NCBI GenBank assembly: GCA_003444615.1
Contig: DLUN01000008.1
Coordinates: forward strand, 13,386 to 23,581
Direction: 5' to 3'
Source of the DNA: Syntrophomonas sp.
Lineage (GTDB): Bacteria; Bacillota; Syntrophomonadia; Syntrophomonadales; Syntrophomonadaceae
Length of the DNA stretch: 10,196 nt
The translations under genes were made by a program, and so were the position numbers. Below the pieces are notes generated by a model. That model was not told the origin of the DNA. It saw only the letters and a list, made by a program, of their open reading frames with translations, and did not search any database. Below, one piece after another: positions 1 through 7,327 of the stretch (the stretch's first letter is position 1; each line of letters begins with the position of its first letter).

Positions 1-1031
1 AAATACTCTGCCAGAGGTATGATATCTTGTTTGCGCTCCCTCAGTGGTGGAATGTATAGTTTAACCACGTTTAACCGGTAATACAGATCATGGCGAAATT
101 GTTGGGCTACTACCAACTGTTCCAAGTCAGCATTGGTAGCGGATATGATTCGCACATCCACACTTCTGGATTTAGTATCACCCACCCTTTCGATTTCTTT
201 TTCCTGAAGGACCCGCAAAAGCTTAGCCTGCATAGACCAAGGCATTTCACCGATTTCATCCAAGAAAATTGTACCTCGATTGGCTAACTCAAATTTGCCC
301 ATTTTCCCGCCTTTACGTGCTCCCGTAAAGGCTCCGTCTACATAGCCAAAAAGCTCACTTTCTAGCAGGTTTTCAGGAATGGCAGCGCAGTTTACCTTTA
401 CAAAAGGTTCATGGGAACGATTACTATGAAAGTGAATAGCATGGGCATAAAGTTCCTTGCCTACTCCACTTTCACCTGTAATTAGAACCGCGGAAGGAGA
501 AGTGGCCAGTCTCAGTATCATATCTTTTAAGTATTGCTGGCTACTACCGATTATGGCTTCGATTCCTGAAACAGCCGTATTACTTCGTTGAAAGTCCTCT
601 CGATAAGCATTTAGTTCGGTGAACAGGCGGCTGGTTTGTATCATGATGTCTCTAATCCTGATTCGTGACACTATTTTTAGAAAATCTTCCCTATCCCATA
701 ATTTCTGTTTCAGGGCATAGGTATCCAGGGCTACATAGCGTCCTAGGGCACCAATAATCTGGCCGTTATCGATAACCGGTTGGCGGGATACCAGTAGCCT
801 GGCTTCCGGGTAATAGGATAAAAGATCCGGATCACCGGTTTGAATAGTCTCCAATAGTCCGGGATCGAGATTGTGCTGGGAAAGATGGGTATTCAACAAA
901 TCATTATCAGTCAAACCAGTATAGGTCTTAAATGCTGTGTTGGCAAAACGAATATAACCCTCATGATCAATAAATATAATGCCTTCATAAGGTGTATTTT
1001 GCAAAAGAGCAGGGTATGCAGAAGGATTCAT
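1..1031 (-). CDS. PAS-domain sigma-54-dependent transcriptional activator (C-terminus off the left edge)
   Basis: This is a bacterial enhancer-binding protein that uses ATP hydrolysis to open promoters held by RNA polymerase with sigma-54. The 343 visible residues begin with a PAS-like sensor domain (about residues 8-100; it contains GIIFID and a Y-T-G-L stretch) and a helical linker (about 105-155). The AAA+ domain follows, with Walker A GESGVGKE (186-193), the sigma-54-contacting GAFTGA loop (233-238), Walker B GTIFLDE (253-259) and an FRHDLYYRLNV block (312-322) carrying the arginine-finger region. All key AAA+ motifs are intact, so it should be an active sigma-54 activator. The ATG at 1031 is preceded by a strong AAGGAGGT site with an 8-base gap to its GGAGG core. 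The end of the AAA+ domain and the expected Fis-type DNA-binding helix-turn-helix lie outside the window. There is no receiver domain at the N-terminus, so it is probably a one-component sensor, not a response regulator. It is divergent from the thiolase operon, whose sigma-54 promoter is its likely target. Confidence 0.95.
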   Translation of the reverse strand, partial: MNPSAYPALLQNTPYEGIIFIDHEGYIRFANTAFKTYTGLTDNDLLNTHLSQHNLDPGLLETIQTGDPDLLSYYPEARLLVSRQPVIDNGQIIGALGRYVALDTYALKQKLWDREDFLKIVSRIRIRDIMIQTSRLFTELNAYREDFQRSNTAVSGIEAIIGSSQQYLKDMILRLATSPSAVLITGESGVGKELYAHAIHFHSNRSHEPFVKVNCAAIPENLLESELFGYVDGAFTGARKGGKMGKFELANRGTIFLDEIGEMPWSMQAKLLRVLQEKEIERVGDTKSRSVDVRIISATNADLEQLVVAQQFRHDLYYRLNVVKLYIPPLRERKQDIIPLAEY

Positions 1032-1106
1032 GAGAGTAACCTCCTTCATCAGCGCGGGGATATATATGTATTCTTTTAATAAATATGGCAAATACAGGTT
1101 ATAAAG

Positions 1107-1121
1107 TCCAGTCCCAAAAGT
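1107..1121 (+). repeat. Partial copy of the inverted-repeat left arm (possible half-site)
   Basis: TCCAGTCCCAAAAGT matches 13 of 15 bases of 1252-1266 (TCCAGTCTCAAAACT) in the same orientation, 145 bases away. It has no matching second arm. It lies 76-90 bases upstream of the activator's ATG, so a second, weaker operator or autoregulation is possible. A match of this length in AT-rich DNA could also be chance. Confidence 0.3.
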
Positions 1122-1246
1122 CGCTCCTTTAATGCCGGGATAGTAGTGATTGTATGTTGTCTGGCAGTCTTAGATGTGATATTCAATACATCATTTATAA
1201 GAATTGCGGAACAGGCTGATTTCAATATAGTTCAGCATTCCCTTTC

Positions 1247-1280
1247 ATAATTCCAGTCTCAAAACTGAGACTGGAATTAT
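1247..1280. repeat. Perfect inverted repeat, candidate activator binding site (UAS)
   Basis: Arms 1247-1261 and 1266-1280 are perfect reverse complements over 15 bases, separated by four bases (AAAC). The arm core is ATTCCAGTCTC. The centre lies about 76 bases upstream of the predicted transcription start of the sigma-54 promoter, a usual place for an enhancer-binding-protein site. No T-run follows the right arm and no gene ends just upstream, so a terminator is less likely. That the neighbouring activator binds here is inference from symmetry and position. Confidence 0.65.
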
Positions 1281-1313
1281 CTTCTCAACCTGTTAATTAC
1301 TATTATGAACCCC

Positions 1314-1329
1314 TGGTACATAACTTGCA
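1314..1329 (+). promoter_or_regulatory. Sigma-54 (-24/-12) promoter of the thiolase operon
   Basis: TGGTACATAACTTGCA fits the consensus TGGCACGN4TTGCA. The invariant GG (1315-1316) and GC (1327-1328) are separated by exactly 10 bases, and TTGCA is complete. Transcription should start near 1340, giving a leader of about 87 bases before the TTG start at 1427. The divergently encoded sigma-54 activator strongly supports the call. Confidence 0.85.
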
Positions 1330-1379
1330 AACATAAATAGTCGAGAGGCCTCTTTTCATAATCAATCGGACCTTGGCGG

Positions 1380-1391
1380 GTGTAATTACAC
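1380..1391. promoter_or_regulatory. 12-base palindrome in the thiolase leader
   Basis: GTGTAATTACAC is a perfect palindrome in the predicted untranslated leader, 20 bases before the ribosome binding site. It could be a small operator for a second regulator, but a 12-base palindrome may arise by chance and I recognise no specific family for it. Confidence 0.2.
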
Positions 1392-1426
1392 TTGGCTGGG
1401 CTAATTATGTAAGGAGGGATAGATAA

Positions 1427-2713
1427 TTGAAAGCAGTCTATATGATTGGGTCGTTTTCAACTAAATTTGGAAAACGCGTGGAAGAAACTCACAAGGCTAT
1501 CACTCGTGAGACATATTTGGGAGTATTGCAAGACGCCGGTATCGAAGCCAATGACATTGAAACCCTATGGTTTTCCAATTGCGGATGGGGTTTGACAGTA
1601 CCTCCTACCGAAGATGATCCAGGAATCCAGGGACAGCAGAATGTCCGGGGCCATGTAGCTTTTGCCCCTCTAGTAAATGAAGGTCTATTCCCTAAGCGAG
1701 TCCCCTGCATCAATGTCGAAGGTGCCTGTGCCAGTGGGTCGCTGGCCTTTCATGGAGCCTACAAGGATATACTCAGCGGTTTGGTACACGTTTCTCTGGC
1801 ATTGGGAGTAGAGAAAACCGTATATCCCAAGTATCCCAGCATGGTCATACAGGCCTTTGCCGGTGGAGTTGATCTATCGGAAATACCGCGCCTCATTGAG
1901 CAATATAGAAAAGTTGCTGAAGAGTGCGGCAAGGAATGGAAAGAAGGAGTAAGCCACACCATTTTCATGGATACCTATGCAACTCAAGCAGCCTGGCATA
2001 TGTGGAAATACGGTACCACCAGGGAACAACTAGCTATAGCTGCCTCCAAAAACCACTTTCATGGATCACTTAATCCCTTAGCCCAGTATCAATTTGAAGT
2101 TCCGGTAGAAAAAGTGCTGGCTGACTACGAAGTCAGTTGGCCGCTGACCCGATCAATGTGTGCTCCCATGGGGGATGGCGGTGCGGCCGCTATTCTGTGC
2201 TCAGAGGAATACCTAAAGGGACTCCCCGCTAGCATCCAAAAGCGAGCAGTAAAGGTGCTGGCATCAGTTATATCCAGCGGTCACGAGCGTAATATAGCCG
2301 AACCTTCTCTCAGCCACTGGGCAGCCCAAAGGGCTTATAAAATGGCAGGTATTGGACCTAAAGACATTGACTGTGCCGAAGTTCACGATGCTACCGCTTT
2401 CTCAGAAATTTACCAAGCGGAAATGATGGGCTTCTGTCCCGTCGGTGAAGGTGGAAAGCTGGTAGAATCAGGTGCTACCCGTTTCGATGGTTCTATTCCT
2501 ATTAATACTTCTGGTGGATTGGAGTCAAAAGGACATCCTATCGGTGCCACTGGTCTATCCATGATCAATGAAATAGCCATGCAGCTACGTGGTGAAGCTG
2601 GCAAACGTCAGGTAAAAGACGCTGAGTTTGGCTTGGTGGAAAATGGAGGCGGAGTTGTATCCTTTGAAGAATACTGTTGCGGCGTGACCATCTTGCAAAA
2701 GGCAAACTTTTGA
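1427..2713 (+). CDS. Thiolase family protein, SCP2/archaeal-like (acetyl-CoA acetyltransferase type)
   Basis: A 428-residue thiolase-superfamily protein, expected to cleave or form 3-oxoacyl-CoA in the cytoplasm. The nucleophilic cysteine is Cys101 in GACASGS. An EVHDATA block (318-324) resembles the HD-C/A-F motif of SCP2-type and archaeal thiolases, and GGLESKGHPIGATG (363-376) carries the conserved His370. Where classical thiolases have a second catalytic Cys in CxGGG, this protein has ENGGG (405-409), as in SCP2-like members. A Cys pair follows at 417-418. The start is TTG at 1427, chosen because AAGGAGGG (1411-1418) sits 8 bases upstream and the protein begins at the usual thiolase N-terminus. 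It is the first gene behind the sigma-54 promoter. The superfamily call is certain; substrate and direction are not. Some members of this subgroup act on branched or aromatic 3-oxoacyl-CoA, or need a partner protein, so a role other than acetoacetyl-CoA is possible. Confidence 0.9.
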   Translation: MKAVYMIGSFSTKFGKRVEETHKAITRETYLGVLQDAGIEANDIETLWFSNCGWGLTVPPTEDDPGIQGQQNVRGHVAFAPLVNEGLFPKRVPCINVEGACASGSLAFHGAYKDILSGLVHVSLALGVEKTVYPKYPSMVIQAFAGGVDLSEIPRLIEQYRKVAEECGKEWKEGVSHTIFMDTYATQAAWHMWKYGTTREQLAIAASKNHFHGSLNPLAQYQFEVPVEKVLADYEVSWPLTRSMCAPMGDGGAAAILCSEEYLKGLPASIQKRAVKVLASVISSGHERNIAEPSLSHWAAQRAYKMAGIGPKDIDCAEVHDATAFSEIYQAEMMGFCPVGEGGKLVESGATRFDGSIPINTSGGLESKGHPIGATGLSMINEIAMQLRGEAGKRQVKDAEFGLVENGGGVVSFEEYCCGVTILQKANF

Positions 2714-2817
2714 TAAGCTCATATTAATTTTGATATGGAGCAAATTTAACCGGATTAGCCTTTATCCATTCCTACTGTCTATTTGGCATTTAATTTGTAT
2801 CAAGGAGGAGAGTTTAA

Positions 2818-4113
2818 GTGGATTTTAAGGAAATATACAAGCAAAAACTGACCACCCCGGAAGAAGCTGTCAAGTTGGTTCAGGATGGCTGGAGAGTAAC
2901 CTGGCCGGTAGCAGTAGGCCAACCGCCGGTTTTGATCAATGCTTTGGCTAGACGCAAGGATGAGTTTACCCACCTTGAAGTTCTCACCGTTGTAGACGTA
3001 TATCCTACTGAACTGTTAAACCTCACCAAAGATGATCCCATTAAACCGGATTACTGCTACTGTATTATCGGCCGGCGCGGGGTTCAGGAAGGACGTTTTA
3101 CGTACACACCGGCTCGGTTGTCACAAATACCCTGGTATATTGATATGGGGCGACCTTATCAGTGCGTAATGATGCAGGTATCCCCTATGGATGAATTCGG
3201 TTTTTTCAGTATGGGACTATCCTGTGACTATGGCTTCCCCGTTGCTAAAAAGGCGGAAAAGATTATTGTTCAGGTTAATGAAAATATGCCCCGTACCTTC
3301 GGGCGCAACTTCTGGCACGTAAGCGAAGTGGACGCCATTGTAGAAGCCAACACTCCGCTAACAGCTCTGCCGGTATTACCTCCCAATGAGAATGAGAAGT
3401 TAATAGGCAATTACATCGCTGAATTAGTAGAAGACGGTTCCACCCTGCAACTGGGAATAGGCTCCATACCCAGTGCCGTAGCTTTGGCCCTGGAAAATAA
3501 AAAAGATTTGGGTATTCACACAGAAATGTTCCCCGATGCTCTAAAAATACTTTGGGAAAAAGGAGCCATAACCAACCGCAAAAAGACCTACAATCCGGAT
3601 ATCGCGGTTGCCAGTTTTGCCCTTGGTTCGGAAGATTTGTACAAATGGCTTAACAATAACCCCATGGTTCATTTCTATACCGTTGATCAAATCTTAGATC
3701 CTTATATTCTCGCTAAGAACGACAAAATGATCTGTATTAACAGTGCTCTGGAAATAGATTTGACCGGCCAGGTTAATTCCGAATCCATCGGTCACAGACA
3801 ATACACCCATACCGGAGGCCAGCAGGATCTGATAATGGGTGCCTTCATGTCTAAAGGTGGTAAGGGTATTATTGCCCTGGAGTCCACTGTGGAAACCAAA
3901 AATGGAAGAAAGTCTAAGATAGTTCCTCATTTAGAATATGGTTCTTTTATAAGCACTGGCCGAAACGATATCCAGTATGTTGTAACCGAGTATGGAATTG
4001 CCGACTTAAAGATCTGGTCGGTACGAGAAAGAGTTAAGAGGTTAATCGCCATTGCCCATCCTGATTATCGTGATGAGCTTAAATTTGAGGCGGAAAAGGC
4101 TGGGTTTATATGA
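2818..4113 (+). CDS. Acetyl-CoA hydrolase/transferase family CoA-transferase
   Basis: A 431-residue member of the family of 4-hydroxybutyrate/butyrate:acetate CoA-transferases, the usual full length. These cytoplasmic enzymes move CoA between acetyl-CoA and a carboxylate through a glutamyl-CoA thioester. The expected nucleophile is Glu236 in GIHTEMFPDA, the position known from Clostridium 4-hydroxybutyrate CoA-transferase. LQLGIGSIPSA (210-220) ends the N-terminal half. The C-terminal half shows the CoA-site block GGQQDLIMGA (333-342) followed by SKGGKG, and the late signature VVTEYGIADL (388-397) with AHPDYRDEL. The GTG start at 2818 has AAGGAGGA (2802-2809) 8 bases upstream. A 104-base gap with no terminator separates it from the first thiolase, and the second thiolase begins 28 bases after its stop, so the three are probably cotranscribed. 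The likely role is activating a short-chain acid with acetyl-CoA, or releasing acetate. The acid cannot be read from the sequence, and hydrolase activity is a less likely alternative. Confidence 0.92.
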   Translation: MDFKEIYKQKLTTPEEAVKLVQDGWRVTWPVAVGQPPVLINALARRKDEFTHLEVLTVVDVYPTELLNLTKDDPIKPDYCYCIIGRRGVQEGRFTYTPARLSQIPWYIDMGRPYQCVMMQVSPMDEFGFFSMGLSCDYGFPVAKKAEKIIVQVNENMPRTFGRNFWHVSEVDAIVEANTPLTALPVLPPNENEKLIGNYIAELVEDGSTLQLGIGSIPSAVALALENKKDLGIHTEMFPDALKILWEKGAITNRKKTYNPDIAVASFALGSEDLYKWLNNNPMVHFYTVDQILDPYILAKNDKMICINSALEIDLTGQVNSESIGHRQYTHTGGQQDLIMGAFMSKGGKGIIALESTVETKNGRKSKIVPHLEYGSFISTGRNDIQYVVTEYGIADLKIWSVRERVKRLIAIAHPDYRDELKFEAEKAGFI

Positions 4114-4141
4114 TTATGAATGATAAAAAGGGGAGATGTTA

Positions 4142-5323
4142 ATGCCTAGAAATGTTGTTATTGTAAGCGCTGTCAGAACAGCGGTTGGAACCTTCGGTGG
4201 TTCCTTGAGAGGCAAACACATCCGTGATTTAGGTGCCCTGGTGATAAAAGAAGCCATAAACCGGGCTGGAATTAATGCAGAAATTATCGATGAAGTAATC
4301 ATGGGTAATGTCAATCCCCCGGCAACTTGTCTGAATGTAGCCAAAGAAGCTGCCCTGAAAGCAGATGTTCCCTTTTCTGTTCCCTGTTTTTCAGTAAACC
4401 GTTTGTGCGGTTCATCCCTGCAGGCTATTAATATGGCCAGTATGATGATCATGGCTGGGGAAGCTGATGTAGTACTGGCGGGCGGAGTAGAAAACATGAG
4501 TGACTACCCTTACGCAGTATTTGGCAGCCGCTGGGGAACCAGGTTTGGTGATGCCTTGATGATTGATGAAGCTGTAGCTACCCTGCGGGACGAAGAGACC
4601 GGAATCACTTCCGGTATGGCCGCCGAGTTTCTGCAGGAAAAATATCAGATATCCCGGGAAGAACAAGACGAGTTTGCTTATAACAGCCAGATGAAAGCTA
4701 AAAAGGCTATAGAATCTGGCCGATTTAAAGATGAAATTGTACCTGTGCCCATTAAAGTAAAAAGAGAGACTAAACTTTTTGAAACGGATGAACACCCTAA
4801 ATTTAATACTACCCCAGAAAAGCTGGCTAAGCTGCCGGCTGTTTTTAAGCAGGGTGGAACAGTTACCGCCGGTAACTCCTGCGGTATGAATGACGGAGCC
4901 TCGTCTCTGGTTCTGATGTCGGAAGAAAAGGCTCAACAGCTGCAATTGAAGCCTATGGCCAGGATTGTTTCCTTTGCCACGGGAAGCCTAGATCCCAGAT
5001 ATTTCGGTGAGGCACCCGTTATCGGCATAGGTATGGCTCTTAAAAAAGCCGGGTTAACCATTGACCAGATGGATTTGATCGAATGTAACGAGGCTTTTGC
5101 CGTTCAGACTATTTCAGTAGCCCGGCAAGTAAAATGGGATGAATCCCGACTAAATGTGAATGGAGGAGCTATTGCATTAGGTCATGCTTTAGGGGCCACC
5201 GGTGGCAGGCTTATGACCACGTTATTGTATGAGCTGCAAAAGAGAAATGGCAAGTATGGCTTGGCTACTGCCTGTACTGGAGGAGGAATGGGAGTCGCCA
5301 CCATTGTGGAGAATCTGAGGTGA
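4142..5323 (+). CDS. Acetyl-CoA C-acetyltransferase (classical thiolase, AtoB/ThlA-like)
   Basis: A 393-residue classical thiolase, the normal length for the biosynthetic/degradative family. It interconverts acetoacetyl-CoA or longer 3-oxoacyl-CoA with acetyl-CoA. The catalytic set is complete: nucleophile Cys89 in VNRLCGSS, NEAFA (316-320), His348 in GGAIALGHALGATG (341-354) and Cys378 in ACTGGGMG. The usual GHP is GHA here, a mild departure. An ATG at 4136 is in frame, but the ribosome binding site GGGGAG (4130-4135) directly abuts it. The ATG at 4142 has a 6-base spacer and gives the standard family N-terminus MPRNVVIVSAVRTA, so I use 4142. It is the last gene of the sigma-54 operon and is followed after 41 bases by a strong terminator. 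Together with the unlike thiolase upstream it gives the operon two thiolases, probably of different chain length or branching specificity (inference). Confidence 0.95.
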   Translation: MPRNVVIVSAVRTAVGTFGGSLRGKHIRDLGALVIKEAINRAGINAEIIDEVIMGNVNPPATCLNVAKEAALKADVPFSVPCFSVNRLCGSSLQAINMASMMIMAGEADVVLAGGVENMSDYPYAVFGSRWGTRFGDALMIDEAVATLRDEETGITSGMAAEFLQEKYQISREEQDEFAYNSQMKAKKAIESGRFKDEIVPVPIKVKRETKLFETDEHPKFNTTPEKLAKLPAVFKQGGTVTAGNSCGMNDGASSLVLMSEEKAQQLQLKPMARIVSFATGSLDPRYFGEAPVIGIGMALKKAGLTIDQMDLIECNEAFAVQTISVARQVKWDESRLNVNGGAIALGHALGATGGRLMTTLLYELQKRNGKYGLATACTGGGMGVATIVENLR

Positions 5324-5364
5324 TCATACTTTAGTCATACTCACCTTTCCCCTTAAAATACACC

Positions 5365-5401
5365 AAACTAAAACCCGCGCAATTCGCGCGGGTTTTAGTT
5401 T
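5365..5401. terminator. Bidirectional intrinsic terminator between convergent operons
   Basis: A 16-bp perfect stem (5365-5380 with 5386-5401) and a 5-base loop (AATTC). The stem core is CCCGCGC/GCGCGGG, flanked by A-rich bases on the left and TTTTAGTTTTT on the right, so U-rich RNA is made in both directions. It lies 41 bases after the thiolase stop and 62 bases after the acyl-CoA dehydrogenase stop, where it can end both transcripts. Confidence 0.92.
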
Positions 5402-5463
5402 TTGGGGGCTCTAACAGGAAAAGGAGAAGGAAAGTCACAAATTATAATTTAGTTTTGGAGTAA

Positions 5464-7296
5464 TTAATATTCGAAAGCTTCAACGGGAACGTCCAACACG
5501 GAAGTATCACCTGTTTTCACTACTTCCGCCACTGCCCAGATATTAGGCACTATATTCATAAGATAATACCTGGCGGCAGCCACTTTTCCGGCATAAAAGC
5601 TATAGTCAAAATGATCACTGCCTATTTCCTGCAGTTTCTTTTGGGCTATCAATGCCTGAGACAGAATTACCATTCCACAATAGAGCTGGGCGGTAGCTGT
5701 GAGAATACGCCGGGCATACAGGGGCATCATTCCATATTGTTTATTTCCAAAATAGCTTCCAATAGTCATCTGTATCTCCATATAGCTGTTTACAGCGCGT
5801 TCTAAGTTGGCAAATTCTCCTTCGAATCCCGGAGTATTTTTATTGTCATTTATAAAATCACGAATATCCTGGAGCCAGGCAGCAAAAGCTGCTCCCTTCT
5901 TCATGGTCCACTTGCGCCCCATAAGGTCCAAGGACTGAATATAGTTGGTTCCTTCCCAGATGGACAATACCTTTACATTACGAGCAGCCTGAGCCACCGG
6001 GTAGTCTTCACAATATCCATACCCGCCATAAACCTGAATACAGTCGGCGATTATCGGCCAGGCCTCATCGGAACAGTAAGCCTTAACAAGAGGGGTAAGC
6101 ACTTCAACCCGGTCAGATGCCCTGGTACGTTCCTCCTCGTCCGGATCATTATCGCGAACATCGAGATAGTAATAGGTCTGGAAAATCATGCCCCGCATAG
6201 CTTCCACATGGGCTTTGGCATTTAACAGCATTCTTTTTACGTCTTCGTGATTTATAATAGCTACCCGGTCCCCTTTGGGATTGGTAAGGGGGCGCCCCTG
6301 AATGCGTTCTTTAGCATATTGGGCCGCATTGAAATAAGCATTGGCGGTGATAGCTTGAGCTAAATGCCCGGTTCCAGCCCGTGCTTCGTTCATCATTTTA
6401 AACATTTGCGCCATTCCTTCGCCTTTGCCATCATTTTCCCGGGGATCGATCCCTAGCAGCCAACCCCGGCAGTTATTGTTTTCGCCAAAAGTCACGGCGG
6501 TAGTGGCCGAACCTTTCATGCCCATTTTGTGTTCAAGTCCCAGAGCCTGGATATCATTGTCCTCCAAACTGCCATCTTCATTAATCCAATACTTAGGTAC
6601 CACAAACAAAGATATACCTCTGGTTCCTGGACGAGCCCCTTCCACCCGGGCTAGTACCATATTGACAATATTGTCACACATACTATGTTCAACACCAGTA
6701 ATAAATTGCTTGGAACCCTTGATCTTAAAAACGCGGGAGTTACCGGTAGGATATGCTTTGGTTAAGATATCGCCCACATCAGAACCAGCGGTGGGTTCGG
6801 TCAAGCACATAGTCCCCGACCATTCACCAGAAAACATTTTCGGCAGAAACATTTCCTTGAGTTTTTCATCGCCAAAGGTTTGAATAAGGCCAGCTGCACC
6901 AGTAGTCAGCGCTATATAAGGTGACCAGGCTGGATTAGCTGAGGCCAGCATTTCCTGTATGGCGGCATATACTACCTGGGGCATTACCCCTTCTGCCTTT
7001 TCGTCGATATTGGAAGAACCAAATCCGTTTTCCTGTATGTAGTGAAATGTTTTGGCATAGGATTCCGGCAATATAACCTGACCGTTTTCAAAACGCGCCG
7101 GTTGCGCCTCACCATCGTCATTGGCAGGAGCTATCATATCTTTAGCGATGTTAAAAACCGGGTCAATGATCATTTTGACATCATCTTTACTATAGTAATC
7201 CCGAAAACGCTCATAAGCGAAAATACGCTCCGTGGGTAGCCATTCTTGAAGAATAAATTCAAAATCTCGTGTATTATAAGCCCAATTGAATGCCAT
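5464..7296 (-). CDS. Acyl-CoA dehydrogenase, long form with C-terminal extension (DmdC/FadE-like)
   Basis: A 610-residue FAD enzyme that oxidises acyl-CoA to trans-2-enoyl-CoA. It is longer than the usual ~380-residue acyl-CoA dehydrogenase and matches the ~600-residue group that includes 3-methylmercaptopropionyl-CoA dehydrogenase (DmdC). That group has a short N-terminal helical segment (about 1-50), the standard dehydrogenase core, and a C-terminal helical domain (about 465-605). Core motifs are LTEPTAGSDVGD (165-176), a YGGYGYCEDYP block (423-433), and IWEGTN (446-451), whose Glu448 aligns with the MCAD catalytic base. The ATG at 7296 is preceded by AAAGGGG at a suitable distance. It is the last gene of the fixCXAB operon, 31 bases after fixB, which strongly suggests FixAB is its electron acceptor. 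Substrate chain length is not readable; short- to medium-chain, branched or substituted acyl-CoA are all possible. No transmembrane segment is evident. Confidence 0.93.
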   Translation of the reverse strand: MAFNWAYNTRDFEFILQEWLPTERIFAYERFRDYYSKDDVKMIIDPVFNIAKDMIAPANDDGEAQPARFENGQVILPESYAKTFHYIQENGFGSSNIDEKAEGVMPQVVYAAIQEMLASANPAWSPYIALTTGAAGLIQTFGDEKLKEMFLPKMFSGEWSGTMCLTEPTAGSDVGDILTKAYPTGNSRVFKIKGSKQFITGVEHSMCDNIVNMVLARVEGARPGTRGISLFVVPKYWINEDGSLEDNDIQALGLEHKMGMKGSATTAVTFGENNNCRGWLLGIDPRENDGKGEGMAQMFKMMNEARAGTGHLAQAITANAYFNAAQYAKERIQGRPLTNPKGDRVAIINHEDVKRMLLNAKAHVEAMRGMIFQTYYYLDVRDNDPDEEERTRASDRVEVLTPLVKAYCSDEAWPIIADCIQVYGGYGYCEDYPVAQAARNVKVLSIWEGTNYIQSLDLMGRKWTMKKGAAFAAWLQDIRDFINDNKNTPGFEGEFANLERAVNSYMEIQMTIGSYFGNKQYGMMPLYARRILTATAQLYCGMVILSQALIAQKKLQEIGSDHFDYSFYAGKVAAARYYLMNIVPNIWAVAEVVKTGDTSVLDVPVEAFEY

Positions 7297-7327
7297 TATT
7301 ATTCGCCCCTTTCTTCGTTAATATTTA

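Larger units (their letters stand above)
1032..1426. other. Divergent control region between the activator and the thiolase operon
   Basis: These 395 AT-rich bases hold no convincing gene. They contain the ribosome binding sites of both flanking genes, a sigma-54 promoter facing right (1314-1329), a perfect 15-bp-arm inverted repeat (1247-1280), a 13/15 partial copy of its left arm (1107-1121) and a 12-base palindrome in the thiolase leader (1380-1391). I could not pick out a convincing sigma-A promoter for the activator gene; its -10 may lie in the AT-rich stretch around 1060-1105, read on the minus strand. Confidence 0.8.

Noticed and set aside
90..287. Plus-strand open frames at 90-287 and 873-1079 as small genes.
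   Set aside because: Both lie antisense to the activator gene, whose AAA+ and PAS domains are clearly encoded on the minus strand. They have no convincing ribosome binding site or domain.
1247..1280. The inverted repeat as a transcription terminator.
   Set aside because: No run of T follows either arm, and both flanking genes point away from it, so there is no transcript to end there.
1344..1353. AGAGGCCTCT palindrome just after the predicted start of transcription.
   Set aside because: Ten bases only, with no repeat elsewhere and no known operator match; compatible with chance.
2784..2798. TGGCATTTAATTTGT before the CoA-transferase gene resembles a second sigma-54 promoter.
   Set aside because: The -12 element has GT instead of GC, and the start of transcription would fall near 2810, next to or inside the ribosome binding site, leaving almost no leader.
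4412..4945. A 177-codon minus-strand open frame inside the second thiolase.
   Set aside because: It is a shadow of a gene with complete thiolase motifs and shows no recognisable domain. The same applies to 4114-4497, 3694-3930 and the other opposite-strand frames in the left operon.
6425..6883. A 152-codon plus-strand open frame inside the acyl-CoA dehydrogenase gene.
   Set aside because: It has low-complexity Ser/Pro-rich composition and no family signature, and it lies fully inside a well-supported gene. The plus-strand frames at 8145-8567 and 8661-9149 are rejected for the same reason.
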